64,000 nucleotides of DNA from Bacteroidota bacterium (GCA_025963715.1 JAOQAG010000022.1:1-64000), one strand, 5' to 3'; positions 25,657-34,583 are shown, counted from the first letter of the stretch. Made by a program: numbers and translations. Notes: generated from the letters alone by a model not told the origin.

Positions 25657-27387
25657 TTAATCATAGTTTAACGCCTCCGGTTTATCCATAATAAACTCCT
25701 GCAATGAGATCGCATAAAACCAATATGGGTTAAACTTGCCTACCGGCACCGGCAAATTCGGATAATAAGTAAATGATAAACGAATGTTGTTGATGATCAG
25801 GTGATCGTTGCGTACCATGATCCCCGCACCAAATGCCTGGTAAATAGTATTGCGTAAATTAATAGAGTTGGGTGTGATCGTTGCAAAACCGGCGTACACA
25901 AACACGGCGAAATTAAATCCCAATAATTTATAAGGCGTATACACCACAGTGTTCAAGCTTAGCGATAATTTACTGATGCCACTCAGTTCATGCGTTGTTA
26001 AATTGTACAAGCCGTCATCCGTAGATAAATACAATTGTTCATCCGGCTGCCGGTTAAATCCCTGTTTTGCCTTTAACAGCGCATAATGCCGGATCCCGAA
26101 TTTGCGGATATTCCATTTTTTTGTAATGTGAGTGACACCAAAGCTCAGGATTCCCTGCTGCGCTTTGTTGGAATTAAAAAATGTTCCAAAACCAGCATCA
26201 AAAGAAAGATAGCCGATCTTCGGATAAAATTTTCCCTGCCGCGCTTCAATTGCCGAATAAAGAAGATCCCTGGAACCCTCAATGTGCCGGTATCCGGGAA
26301 TGTAAGCGATCATCACACCTTCCGGAATATCTTCATTATTTCCAAATTTGAATAAATATTTTTCCTTGTAATAGGAGCGGAATGAGATGCCGATATCTGC
26401 TAAATAAAATGTATTTGTTTTGTAGTCATCCTGGTTAAATGCCGGGATCTGCTTGTTTCGTGCGGTATAATTGGTTTGGATCACGCGCGCGGAAGTAAAG
26501 ATTTTCAAGCGGTCGCGGTACACTTTGTATTTTGTTTTTACGTTGAATGTTTTTCCAGCCCACACATCTTCCGTATTGTACTTGATCCGGGCAGTAGAAG
26601 TGCTGTCATCGGAATAATAGCTGATCACATCTTTGGTATAATCAAAATATTCAGCACCTGCGTTCCAGTTCGTAACGGGCGAATAAAAGCTTTTTGAAAT
26701 ACTCACACCGTTCTGGCTTACGCCCGATGGCGTGCTGAAATAAACACTTCCGGTAAAAAAAGATCCGAACATATTCGGCCAGGTATAGATTCCGTTGTAA
26801 GAAAAATGCTGTTTGTCTTTTTCAGAATAATTAACCTCGTTTGCAAACGCCTGGTTGTATCCTGCAATATTATTGAATGTAAGCCCGTATGATTTTACGG
26901 TATCAAACGCCGATGTATTAATGGTGATGGAGATCAGATCCTGCACGATCACATACACGTCCACCATGCCCTCTCCAGCAGGTTTTACAACCGTTTTGGC
27001 ATCGCGCACACGCAGGCTCCTCCGCAGTAAACGCTCACTTTCCTCGATCTCAATTTTTTTGAGTGGCTTGCCTTCTTCGTACAGTAAATAATTCCGGACA
27101 ATGTGCTGATTACTGTTGGGATGTGTATTGTTTACAACATCGCGGATAAAACCTTTGGCTTTTACCGTTGTGTCGTTGATGTTGGTACCCATCGGAGAAA
27201 GTACTGTAATGTAAATGTGGCGGATGGTGGCACCTTCGTAAGCACCATATTTATAAGTGTTTTCGGTTTCAGTACGCAGGTGTTTGAATTGCTGCTGCAT
27301 TTTTTTACTGATCGTATCCTGCATGTTGCCCTGTGCAAACGCTCCGCCACGCAGCAAAAAAAGCAGTATCAACAGGCGGTTTCTCAT
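25657..27387 (-). CDS. BamA/TamA-like outer-membrane protein with POTRA region
   Basis: A second Omp85-superfamily protein, here 576 residues from the ATG at 27387, chosen because a signal peptide follows directly (LLILLFLLRGGAFAQ). An upstream in-frame ATG at 27477 would add 30 polar residues. The periplasmic part (about 40-165) contains the POTRA-type pattern ESERLLRRSLRVRDAKTVV followed by VDVYVIVQDLISI. The rest is a beta barrel with many alternating Tyr/Phe strands, ending near the C-terminus in IRLSFTYYPNLPVPVGKF. The protein exceeds the other window homologue in barrel length. It starts about 140 bases after the OmpA gene stops. Confidence 0.8.
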   Translation of the reverse strand: MRNRLLILLFLLRGGAFAQGNMQDTISKKMQQQFKHLRTETENTYKYGAYEGATIRHIYITVLSPMGTNINDTTVKAKGFIRDVVNNTHPNSNQHIVRNYLLYEEGKPLKKIEIEESERLLRRSLRVRDAKTVVKPAGEGMVDVYVIVQDLISITINTSAFDTVKSYGLTFNNIAGYNQAFANEVNYSEKDKQHFSYNGIYTWPNMFGSFFTGSVYFSTPSGVSQNGVSISKSFYSPVTNWNAGAEYFDYTKDVISYYSDDSTSTARIKYNTEDVWAGKTFNVKTKYKVYRDRLKIFTSARVIQTNYTARNKQIPAFNQDDYKTNTFYLADIGISFRSYYKEKYLFKFGNNEDIPEGVMIAYIPGYRHIEGSRDLLYSAIEARQGKFYPKIGYLSFDAGFGTFFNSNKAQQGILSFGVTHITKKWNIRKFGIRHYALLKAKQGFNRQPDEQLYLSTDDGLYNLTTHELSGISKLSLSLNTVVYTPYKLLGFNFAVFVYAGFATITPNSINLRNTIYQAFGAGIMVRNDHLIINNIRLSFTYYPNLPVPVGKFNPYWFYAISLQEFIMDKPEALNYD

Positions 27388-27530
27388 GGTTTGGATCAGT
27401 AGCACATCCTTATTATAAAAAAATGTGCCAGCAGGCACGCTACTGTTTTCAGGTAGTTCCGTTGTTTTTCTTCGCAATGAATATGCATGGAATGCCTACA
27501 CCAAATTAAATCCGTTTTTTAGAAAATAAA

Positions 27531-29363
27531 TTATTTTTTTACCACCAGAAATTCTACTCTCCTGTTCTTCTTTTTCCCTTCCTCATTGTCATTGGATGCA
27601 ACTGGCTGTGTGCTTCCAAATCCTTTATAGGAAAGTCGTTCCTTCTCAATTTTTTTTGATACGAGATAATCCACCACTTTTTTTGCACGCGCTTCCGAAA
27701 GTTTCTGATTTGTTTTTTCATCGCCTGTATTGTCTGTATGGCCGCGGATCTCGATGGTCATGCTCTTGTTTTTCTGAAGCAACTCCACTAATTTGTCCAA
27801 TGCAGTACCGGATTCTTTCAGCAAAATTGTTTTATTAGATTCGAATAAAACATTTTCCAGAATAACAGGTGCAGCTAAAAGCTTAGCCGGTCTTTTATGC
27901 AATGCTTTTGGTTTTTGAGGCCAGTAATTATAAAAATAAATAGTAAATCCTTTTGAGTTGGGATAAGAGCAAGCCACCATTAAATAATAGGTTTCGCCCG
28001 CTTTCACCGGCAGCGGCGTCACATAACCGGAGGGCGCATAACCCGATCCCAGGTACATGTTAGTAGCAGATTCAGACAATCCCGTAGAGCTGTTTTTATC
28101 AAAATTGACACTGTAACAAAACCGGTCGGCCTTTACTTCATTTTTCCTGATCTTATTCATACAATCTCCATCAGGACACTTGAAAAGAAAAAAATCATAA
28201 TCCTCACGCGGATAATCAGGGACAATGTCAAAGATCAGAAGCGTATCCAGGTCCATGGTAAATTTAAACCAAGCTGAATTTGTCAATTCTCCGTAACCAT
28301 AAGGAAGCGTAAAATCTATATGATTGCCGGTTCCTTTGCAAACATTCACTGGCCCGATAATCGAATCATGAATCTCTGTTGCTGTTTCAAAATCACCATT
28401 TAAATATACCGGCTCCGCTTTCTTTTTTGGCGCCCGGGGCTTCAATACAATTCCCCAGTGGTTTACATATTCTTGTAAAGGTTCGAGTCCAACAGCAGCC
28501 CTGCGTTTATCCACATTCGGAAAATCTTCAACAGGTGCAATGGTATCTTTTCCTGTTTTCGGATCAGTGATGATCTGGCTGCCGTAAATCTGTTTTTTTC
28601 CTTCTCCCAACGCTACCCTGTCTTCCAGCAATGCCAGTGCACTTGCTTGTGCATTCCCATTTTTTACAGCTTCACGCATCATTGGCAAATAATGTTCCTG
28701 TGTTTTTAGATCAGAATGCTGGATTACCAAAAACAAAGTGGTGTTGCCGTTTAAACCAACAATATCAGGCCCAAGCCAGCCGTCACGGTCTAAAATAGCT
28801 TTTACTTTTATTAAATTAATGGAATCAGTCTTGTTTATTTGTTGCCAGAGTTCTTTCAACTCTTTGGAATCCGCTCCATAAGCAGACTTTGTATCATCGA
28901 TCCTCACGCGATATTGCTGGTCATCCGTGTTAATACTATCAAGTTTCCAGATCAGCGGTTTGTTTAATTTTGCTTCTGCATTTTTTGCATTCTGCTGAAC
29001 GTTTTCCAGTAATAATTCCCAGCGTTTTTCTTTTTGCAATGATTTAAAAGCAGGTTCTGTTGCAATCATCTGGTAATTATAATATTTCCCGTTTTCTATG
29101 ACCTTACCAAGCTGAAAATATGCGCTGTCTGGTATACCTGCCATTGCCCATGCGCAAGCCGCGTTGTAACGGTCATCTGTAGTTGCTTTCCAGCGATTGA
29201 GCTTAAATGCCTGTGAATAGGTTTGCGCAGATGTTTTGTAATTTTTTAAACGATAAAACCGGTCCGCTTTTTTTAGCAGCTCGTTATACCTTTCCGGAGA
29301 GATCTGTGCAAATGAAGTAACACCGGGCAGTAAAAGAAATAAAATAAAAAATATTTTTTTCAT
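27531..29363 (-). CDS. TPR-OmpA envelope protein
   Basis: A protein of about 610 residues with a signal peptide (FFILFLLLPGVTSFAQ). It carries a tetratricopeptide-like segment (about 25-115: ADRFYRLKNYKTSAQTYSQA), a long middle region with a beta-sandwich, and a C-terminal OmpA-like peptidoglycan-binding domain (about 505-613). The OmpA signature is clear: IEIRGHTDNTGDEKTNQKLS and GFGSTQPVASNDNEEGKKKN with the final NRRVEF. It probably anchors an outer-membrane assembly to the cell wall. The start may be three codons further upstream (29372). It precedes the BamA-like gene on the same strand. Confidence 0.85.
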   Translation of the reverse strand: MKKIFFILFLLLPGVTSFAQISPERYNELLKKADRFYRLKNYKTSAQTYSQAFKLNRWKATTDDRYNAACAWAMAGIPDSAYFQLGKVIENGKYYNYQMIATEPAFKSLQKEKRWELLLENVQQNAKNAEAKLNKPLIWKLDSINTDDQQYRVRIDDTKSAYGADSKELKELWQQINKTDSINLIKVKAILDRDGWLGPDIVGLNGNTTLFLVIQHSDLKTQEHYLPMMREAVKNGNAQASALALLEDRVALGEGKKQIYGSQIITDPKTGKDTIAPVEDFPNVDKRRAAVGLEPLQEYVNHWGIVLKPRAPKKKAEPVYLNGDFETATEIHDSIIGPVNVCKGTGNHIDFTLPYGYGELTNSAWFKFTMDLDTLLIFDIVPDYPREDYDFFLFKCPDGDCMNKIRKNEVKADRFCYSVNFDKNSSTGLSESATNMYLGSGYAPSGYVTPLPVKAGETYYLMVACSYPNSKGFTIYFYNYWPQKPKALHKRPAKLLAAPVILENVLFESNKTILLKESGTALDKLVELLQKNKSMTIEIRGHTDNTGDEKTNQKLSEARAKKVVDYLVSKKIEKERLSYKGFGSTQPVASNDNEEGKKKNRRVEFLVVKK

Positions 29364-29430
29364 GTTATTCAAATAAATTTTGACTGCACATCTGCAATCG
29401 GCTCATGTATTTTTTATTAAAATCTTTGGT

Positions 29431-29506
29431 ATTGTTGTAAGAAAATGTTATTGCTTATAACATTCACAAATAATACTGTCATTCCGCAACATTGCGGGAT
29501 GACAGT
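29431..29506. repeat. Small palindrome with a diverged flank of the 3.2 kb element
   Basis: ACTGTCATTCCGCAA and its complement TTGCGGGATGACAGT (29475-29506) form a hairpin with almost no loop. The preceding 45 bases (GTAAGAAAATGTTATTG...ACATTCACAAATAATA) align with the outer arm of the palindrome at 3152-3343. The flank and core therefore move or spread as one unit. Confidence 0.8.
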
Positions 29507-29660
29507 TCTGGAGAGTATTTCTCATATACTAAGCTAATTTAAGCTTTAATATTTCGAAAACAAAAGCCCTCGCAATGACGTGTTAATTAAACCTTTTTTA
29601 ATAAAAATAAAACAGGCTTGTATCAACTTTCCGATAGTCATTTACATTTGCAGCATCAGG

Positions 29661-30098
29661 TCACAACCGCATCCTGTCCGCTTTCCAGTTTTTGATCGAG
29701 CGCTTGATCTCGTCCCCGCTTAGATTTTCTTTCAATGTACGATCCAGTAATATCTTAAATTCATCATCGGGAGTAAAGCGCAATGCTGCTATTTGTCCGA
29801 ATGATAATTGCGCTTCTGCGGCATCGCAGGCTTTTCCAAACAATTCGAAATACCGCAAGCGAAATTCCAGCCGGACGATCCGGTTTTGATTTCCCAGCGC
29901 ATAATGTTGCCGCAGCATGATCGCTAAATAAAGCATGCAAAAAGAAAGAATGCTGAATAAAGTCCACTCCAGGCAATGTATAGGATCAGCGAAAGCTTTC
30001 CATATTCCAACGCCAATCAATATTCCCATTAAAGGAAGAAAAATAAAATGATGCGGCGCGTAATAGCGTTTGTGATTGGAGTAATTTTGAGTTTTCAT
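29661..30098 (-). CDS. DUF6526-like membrane protein
   Basis: A 145-residue protein with two adjacent transmembrane helices (FIFLPLMGILIGVGIW and WTLFSILSFCMLYLAIM) after the start MKTQNYSNHKRYYAPHHF, which I recognise from the DUF6526 family. Both termini should face the cytoplasm; the C-terminal 75 residues are helical and charged. I moved the start to ATG 30098, because the upstream codons overlap the neighbouring gene and do not resemble the family. Its role is unknown. Confidence 0.8.
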   Translation of the reverse strand: MKTQNYSNHKRYYAPHHFIFLPLMGILIGVGIWKAFADPIHCLEWTLFSILSFCMLYLAIMLRQHYALGNQNRIVRLEFRLRYFELFGKACDAAEAQLSFGQIAALRFTPDDEFKILLDRTLKENLSGDEIKRSIKNWKADRMRL

Positions 30099-30177
30099 AT
30101 CATAGCAGGATAAAAAATATGCCATTGCATTAAGCTGATCAAGCTCGTATACGCCGGATCTTATCTTTAGAGTTTGT

Positions 30178-30573
30178 TTAATTCTGCTTTTTTGTTTTGA
30201 TGTGTATTTCTGTATCAAAATTCATCGTGTTCAATGTAGGATCGGCCGGGTAATATTTTACTTTATAATATCCACCCGGCACCCTTACAAAGCGATCAAT
30301 CCATAAATGTTCCTGCGCCATTGTTGCGCCATAATATGGTTTTCCGTTAACGGTAAACACGTACATCACACGTTCTATTTCGTCCCCGGTATAATTTATT
30401 GTTAAACCAATCGCATATTTTCCAGGACCACTTAATAATTCTTCTTTCCGGCTGGAATTGATCGCCTTTTGTGTTTCATATAAAAAACCGGACACAACGA
30501 CCACAAGCATAACTACAAAGCCGTTTACCTGCGAATTCCTGAGTTCGTATTTATTTTTGAGCGCTTTAAGCAT
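30178..30573 (-). CDS. Small membrane-anchored protein, DUF3592-like
   Basis: A 131-residue protein with one transmembrane helix near the N-terminus (GFVVMLVVVVSGFLYE) and a beta-rich domain of about 80 residues outside. The order MYVFTVNGKPYYGAT ... RVPGGYYKVKYYPADPTLNT recalls the DUF3592-type fold (strands, GK-Y, then V-Y-P-x-P). That is pattern resemblance, not certain membership. It sits upstream of the DUF6526-like gene on the same strand with a 79-base gap and may be co-transcribed with it. Confidence 0.6.
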   Translation of the reverse strand: MLKALKNKYELRNSQVNGFVVMLVVVVSGFLYETQKAINSSRKEELLSGPGKYAIGLTINYTGDEIERVMYVFTVNGKPYYGATMAQEHLWIDRFVRVPGGYYKVKYYPADPTLNTMNFDTEIHIKTKKQN

Positions 30574-30591
30574 CGTGATTCTACCTAATAA

Positions 30592-30620
30592 AAAACGCCA
30601 GCATCATGCTGACGTTTTTT
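30592..30620 (-). terminator. Intrinsic terminator after the pyruvate dehydrogenase E2 gene
   Basis: The hairpin AACGTCAG / CTGGCGTT (minus strand) is followed by six T. The stem pairs fully in RNA only on the minus strand, where the fifth pair is a U-G wobble (it would be a C-A mismatch on the plus strand). This supports termination of the E2 transcript 65 bases past its stop. Confidence 0.75.
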
Positions 30621-30621
30621 C

Positions 30622-30680
30622 TTGTCTACTTTTTTATTTCTTGTCGACTGTCGATTTATTTCTTGTCTACTGTCGACTAC
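30622..30680. repeat. Three imperfect tandem units, TTTCTTGTCTACTGTCGA type
   Basis: Units of about 22 bases (CTTGTCTACTTTTTTATTT, CTTGTCGACTGTCGATTTAT, CTTGTCTACTGTCGAC) lie between the E2 stop and its terminator. They would therefore be in the 3' untranslated region of the E2 mRNA. A reverse-complement relative occurs at 15975-16010. Confidence 0.7.
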
Positions 30681-30684
30681 CTAA

Positions 30685-32346
30685 CTAAATAGCACTCGCA
30701 CCCAACATCAAAATCGGATTTTCCAAATTGTGTTTCAACGTTTGTAAAAATGCAGAACCGGTTGCGCCGTCCACCACGCGGTGGTCGCAGGACAATGTTA
30801 ATTTCATTACGTTACCCGGTACGATCAGCCCGTTTTTCACAACAGGAGTTTGTTTGATCCCGCCAACCGCTAAAATGCAGGCATCCGGCGGATTGATGAT
30901 TGCCGTGAATTGCTCAATGCCAAACATTCCAAGATTAGAAATGGTGAATGTATTTCCTTCCCAATCGCTTGGCTGTAATTTTTTCTCGCGTGCTTTCACC
31001 GCGTAATTACGAACTTCCGTACCAATCTGTGTTAATGTTTTACCATCAGCAAAACGCACTACCGGAACCAGTAAGCCGTCTTCCACAGCAACCGCCACAC
31101 CAATGTGAATGTGATTGTTATAACGGATCTTATCGCCCAGCCAGGATGAATTTACTTTTGGATGCTTGCGCAAGCTTGCTGCTACCGCTTTGATCACCAT
31201 GTCGTTGAACGAAATTTTAATTCCGGCAACGGTGTTGATCGCATCGCGTGCTTTCATGGCTTCATCCATGTCAATTTCCATTGTTAAATAGAAATGCGGA
31301 GCCGTGAACATACTTTCGCCTAAACGTTTCGCAATCACTTTGCGCATTTGCGAAACAGGCTCTTCTGTATAGCTTTCCACACCTACAAATGCAGGCGCTG
31401 CACCATTCGATTTAAAATTGTCAATATCGCGTTTGATGATGCGGCCGTTGTCGCCGCTGCCTTTCAACGCAGTAATGCTGATGCCTTTATCTTCCGCTAA
31501 TTTTTTTGCAAGCGGAGAAATTTTCTGACGCTCGCCGTTATTTACTGATTGTTGATTGCTGGTTGCCGGTTTAGCAGAGGCTGCAACACTTGTAGCTTGT
31601 TTATTTTCAGAAGATTTGCTTTCTTTTTTTACGTTCTCTGACTTTGAACTTTGAACTTCTGAACTTTGAACTTTTTTATCCGCTGCAATGATCGCAGAAA
31701 CATCTTCATCGCCTTTTCCAAGGATCGCTAAGATCGAATCCACCGGTGCGCCTTTTCCTTCTTCCACACCAATGTGCAGTAACACACCGTCCTGGAACGA
31801 TTCAAATTCCATGGTTGCTTTGTCGGTTTGAATATCCGCCAACAGCTCGCCCGATTTCACTTTATCGCCCACTTTCTTGTGCCATTTTGCAACAACACCT
31901 TCTGTCATGGTATCGCTTAGTTTTGGCATTCTCACAATTTGTACGGTATCCGGAATTTTTACTTCCGCAACAGGTGCAGCTTTTTTTGCATCTGTTTTTA
32001 CAGCCTCTTTTTTATCTGATTTTGCATCTTCTTTTGTGTCAGTTTTTGCTTCTTCTTTCGAATCGCCTGCCGGAGCTTTTTCATTCAATAATCCCGAAAT
32101 ATCTTCGCCTTCATTTCCTAAGATCGCAAGGATCGAATCCACCGGTGCGCCTTTTCCTTCCTGAACGCCAATGTGTAATAAAGTTCCATTCTGAAACGAT
32201 TCAAATTCCATCGTTGCTTTATCCGTTTCAATATCCGCCAGCACTTCGCCCGATTTCACTTTGTCACCTACTTTTTTATGCCATTTTGCAACAACACCAT
32301 CCGTCATGGTATCGCTTAATTTGGGCATTCGTACTACTTCAGCCAT
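30685..32346 (-). CDS. Pyruvate dehydrogenase E2 (dihydrolipoamide acetyltransferase)
   Basis: The E2 core of the pyruvate dehydrogenase complex, which transfers the acetyl group from lipoate to CoA. It has two lipoyl domains (about 2-78 and 136-212), each with the lipoylated Lys in TDKATMEFESFQ. An Ala/Lys/Ser linker follows, then an E1/E3-binding domain (ISPLAKKLAEDKGISITALKG, about 275-310) and a catalytic domain ending with the active-site motif SCDHRVVDGATGSAFLQ. The length of 553 residues fits a two-lipoyl E2. Residues 225-236 of the second linker (KVQSSEVQSSKS) are encoded by the dispersed AACTTTGAACTT repeat. E1-alpha lies upstream on the same strand, interrupted by the four-helix-bundle gene. 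Confidence 0.95.
   Translation of the reverse strand: MAEVVRMPKLSDTMTDGVVAKWHKKVGDKVKSGEVLADIETDKATMEFESFQNGTLLHIGVQEGKGAPVDSILAILGNEGEDISGLLNEKAPAGDSKEEAKTDTKEDAKSDKKEAVKTDAKKAAPVAEVKIPDTVQIVRMPKLSDTMTEGVVAKWHKKVGDKVKSGELLADIQTDKATMEFESFQDGVLLHIGVEEGKGAPVDSILAILGKGDEDVSAIIAADKKVQSSEVQSSKSENVKKESKSSENKQATSVAASAKPATSNQQSVNNGERQKISPLAKKLAEDKGISITALKGSGDNGRIIKRDIDNFKSNGAAPAFVGVESYTEEPVSQMRKVIAKRLGESMFTAPHFYLTMEIDMDEAMKARDAINTVAGIKISFNDMVIKAVAASLRKHPKVNSSWLGDKIRYNNHIHIGVAVAVEDGLLVPVVRFADGKTLTQIGTEVRNYAVKAREKKLQPSDWEGNTFTISNLGMFGIEQFTAIINPPDACILAVGGIKQTPVVKNGLIVPGNVMKLTLSCDHRVVDGATGSAFLQTLKHNLENPILMLGASAI
31641..31674. repeat. Dispersed AACTTTGAACTT module inside the E2 coding sequence
   Basis: ACTTTGAACTTTGAACTT, CT, then GAACTTTGAACTT lie in frame within the E2 gene and encode VQSSEVQSSKS on the minus strand. 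The same word ends the composite intergenic blocks elsewhere. Its Ser/Gln/Val coding fits an unstructured linker, so it is tolerated there. Confidence 0.85.
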
Positions 32347-32357
32347 ATTTCTTGTTG

Positions 32358-32386
32358 AATTATAAATTATGGATTATAAATTATTT
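32358..32386. repeat. AT-rich TATAAATTA repeat, left flank of the four-helix-bundle gene
   Basis: AATTATAAATTATGG followed by ATTATAAATTATTT. It resembles, in inverted orientation, the ATTTATAATT repeats at 32839-32953 on the other side of the gene. Confidence 0.65.
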
Positions 32387-32452
32387 AAAAGCTTTATCGT
32401 ATTGATGATGATGCCGTTTAAATTTTATAACCTGTTTTATGTTTTAAATTAA

Positions 32453-32812
32453 TTAAGAATTTGCCAGTTGTAATTGCGATGTTTTAACAATTGCCGTTAA
32501 AATATTTACAATCTCGTCTATGTCTTTTAACTGTTTTGAATAATTATAATTTACCAGCTGGCTTTTATCCAAAAGCCGTAACCAGTATTTTGATTCCCGT
32601 GCTTCTTTCAATGAGATCCCCATTTTTGCTGTGAATTCTCTTTTTGAAATCGACCCGATCGCTTCCTCCACATTCGCCCCGATACTTGTTGCTGATCTGA
32701 GTAATTGTTTTGATAAAACGTATTCTTTATTTTCTATTAAATGCTTGTATAATTCTATTGTTATTAATGAAAAATCAAATGTTTTGTTTGCAATTAAATT
32801 ATCCTTCCCCAT
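32453..32812 (-). CDS. Four-helix-bundle protein (S23 / 23S rRNA intervening-sequence type)
   Basis: A 119-residue all-helical protein of the four-helix-bundle family (TIGR02436), first met in intervening sequences of bacterial 23S rRNA genes. Typical blocks are ALITIELYKHL-like helix 1, LLRSATSIGANVEEAIGS and KMGISLKEARESKYWLRLLD. The family forms pentamers, and its function remains unclear. Here it is not in an rRNA gene but between the E1-alpha and E2 genes of pyruvate dehydrogenase, on the same strand. AT-rich repeats lie on both sides, which suggests it arrived as a discrete unit. Confidence 0.9.
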   Translation of the reverse strand: MGKDNLIANKTFDFSLITIELYKHLIENKEYVLSKQLLRSATSIGANVEEAIGSISKREFTAKMGISLKEARESKYWLRLLDKSQLVNYNYSKQLKDIDEIVNILTAIVKTSQLQLANS

Positions 32813-32838
32813 AAAATTTCTTTCTACTAACTCTTTTT

Positions 32839-32953
32839 TAATTTATAATTCAACATACAGAAAACACGCAGCATTTATAATTCATCATCTATAATTTATA
32901 ATTGCTTTTTAGCACCCGGCATTTATAATTTATAATTCATCATTTATAATTCC
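32839..32953. repeat. AT-rich ATTTATAATT repeats, right flank of the four-helix-bundle gene
   Basis: At least six copies of TTTATAATT or TATAATTT occur in 115 bases, broken by short linkers (CATCATC, GCACCCGGC). They are inverted relative to the copies at 32358-32386. Confidence 0.7.
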
Positions 32954-32960
32954 CTTCACC

Positions 32961-34007
32961 TTAATCAATGATGTAAGGATAATCATGTTGATCATACACA
33001 TCTTTGTACAATTCATCAACAGTTGGATAAGGGGAATCTTCACCAAATTTCACTGATTCCGCAACAATATCCTCTACATTTTTCTCCGCTGCTTCAATGT
33101 CCGCATCGCTCATCCATTTATTTTTTTTGATGGTCTCCAATACTTTTTCGATCGGATCCTGCGCCTGGTATTCTTTTACTTCGTCTTTCGTTCTGTACGT
33201 TTGCGCATCGCTCATCGAGTGACCTTTGTAGCGGTATGTTTTCATTTCCAGTAATGTTGGCCCATCGCCTTTGCGCGCTCTTTCTGCCGCTTCCGCGATG
33301 GCATCATGCACTGCTTCACAGGTCATACCGTCTACTGCTTTGGAAGGCATCTCATACGACAAACCAATTTTGTATAAGTCATGCACATTGGAAGTCCGTT
33401 CAACGGAAGTTCCCATGGCGTAATGATTGTTTTCAATGATAAAAATTACCGGTAATTTCCACAGCATGGCCATGTTGAATGCTTCGTGCAATGCTCCCTG
33501 GCGAACAGCGCCATCGCCCATGTAACAAAGCGTTACGTTATCATTGCCGTTGTATTTATCTGCGAAAGCAATACCTGCGCCCAATGGAATTTGTCCGCCC
33601 ACAATACCATGTCCGCCAAAAAAATTAAACTCTTTTGAGAACATGTGCATCGAACCGCCTTTTCCTTTGGAACAGCCTGTTATTTTTGCCATCATTTCGG
33701 CCATAATATATTTTGGATGCATGCCGCGCCCGATCGGGTGTGCATGGTCGCGGTACGCCGTGATCATATTATCTTCTTTGCGGATCGCCGATACAGCTCC
33801 CGCTACCAGTGCTTCCTGCCCGATGTATAAATGACAGAACCCGCGGATCTTTTGTTGTATGTATAAATGGCCGGTTTTTTCTTCGAATTTGCGCATCAGC
33901 AGCATCGATTCGTACCATTTGATATAGGTTTCCCTGCTGAATTTGGTCGCTGATTTTGTTCCAGTCACTTCTGCTTCTTTTTTTGTTTTGCTTGCTACTT
34001 TTTCCAT
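32961..34007 (-). CDS. pdhA: Pyruvate dehydrogenase E1 component, alpha subunit
   Basis: The thiamine-diphosphate-binding alpha subunit that decarboxylates pyruvate. The ThDP motif is GDGAVRQGALHEAFNMA ending in IENNHYAMGTSVERTS (about 165-210). MHMFSKEFNFFGGHGIVGGQ marks the substrate-entry region, and the regulatory-loop sequence YRYKGHSMSDAQTYRTKDEV (about 265-285) is intact. The length of 348 residues is usual for heterotetrameric E1. The beta subunit gene is not in the window. A near-consensus promoter lies 23 bases upstream, so transcription of this gene and E2 may start there. Confidence 0.96.
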   Translation of the reverse strand: MEKVASKTKKEAEVTGTKSATKFSRETYIKWYESMLLMRKFEEKTGHLYIQQKIRGFCHLYIGQEALVAGAVSAIRKEDNMITAYRDHAHPIGRGMHPKYIMAEMMAKITGCSKGKGGSMHMFSKEFNFFGGHGIVGGQIPLGAGIAFADKYNGNDNVTLCYMGDGAVRQGALHEAFNMAMLWKLPVIFIIENNHYAMGTSVERTSNVHDLYKIGLSYEMPSKAVDGMTCEAVHDAIAEAAERARKGDGPTLLEMKTYRYKGHSMSDAQTYRTKDEVKEYQAQDPIEKVLETIKKNKWMSDADIEAAEKNVEDIVAESVKFGEDSPYPTVDELYKDVYDQHDYPYIID

Positions 34008-34029
34008 GATCTTGATTTGTGTAGAACCA

Positions 34030-34060
34030 CAAATTTAACAATAAAAATTATAATCCCCAA
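34030..34060 (-). promoter_or_regulatory. Promoter of pdhA: TTGG-N19-TAAATTTG
   Basis: TAAATTTG (34037-34030) is an exact -7 match on the minus strand. TTGG lies 19 bases further upstream, a partial match to TTTG. The leader would be about 20 bases. Confidence 0.6.
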
Positions 34061-34091
34061 TCTCTGTTTTTTATTCTGAAAAGCTCAATTT

Positions 34092-34583
34092 TCAGCCTTT
34101 TTTCAGTTCTTCCGCCTTGAACATAAAAGGCAGCAGGTCGCTGATGCTTTCCACCATCCTGATCCTGCCTTTTTCGCCCGCCAAAAGGATCCTGATCTTC
34201 GAATTGTGGCGCATTTCATATTCGGCAATGGCCTGGCGGCAGGCACCGCAGGGCGATAAGGGTTCGTTTACCTCAAATGCCGGTGATTTGCAGGTTACTG
34301 CAATGGTTTCAATGGCTTCATCCGGAAAGGTGGCTCCGGCGGCATAAATTGCAACGCGTTCGGCACATAATCCGCTCGGATAAGCCACATTTTCCTGGTT
34401 ATTCCCGGTAATGATCTGCCCGTTTTTCAGCAACAATGCCGCTCCCACGTAAAAGTTGGAGTAGGGAGCGTATGCCGACTCAGCAGCCACACGTGCTTTT
34501 TGTAATAATTCGCGGTCGGATTCATTCAACTCGCTTTCATTTTCAAACTCAGCGTAGGATATTTTTAATTCGTGTCTTTTCAT
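34092..34583 (-). CDS. cdd: Cytidine deaminase
   Basis: A zinc enzyme of nucleotide salvage that deaminates cytidine and deoxycytidine. The metal and catalytic residues are clear: YPSGLCAERVAIYAA (Cys ligand and catalytic Glu, about 96-110) and LSPCGACRQAIAEYE (the other two Cys, about 140-155). The N-terminal 35 residues are a helical extension common in Bacteroidota homologues. It is followed by pdhA after 84 bases and probably has its own promoter. Confidence 0.95.
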   Translation of the reverse strand: MKRHELKISYAEFENESELNESDRELLQKARVAAESAYAPYSNFYVGAALLLKNGQIITGNNQENVAYPSGLCAERVAIYAAGATFPDEAIETIAVTCKSPAFEVNEPLSPCGACRQAIAEYEMRHNSKIRILLAGEKGRIRMVESISDLLPFMFKAEELKKG

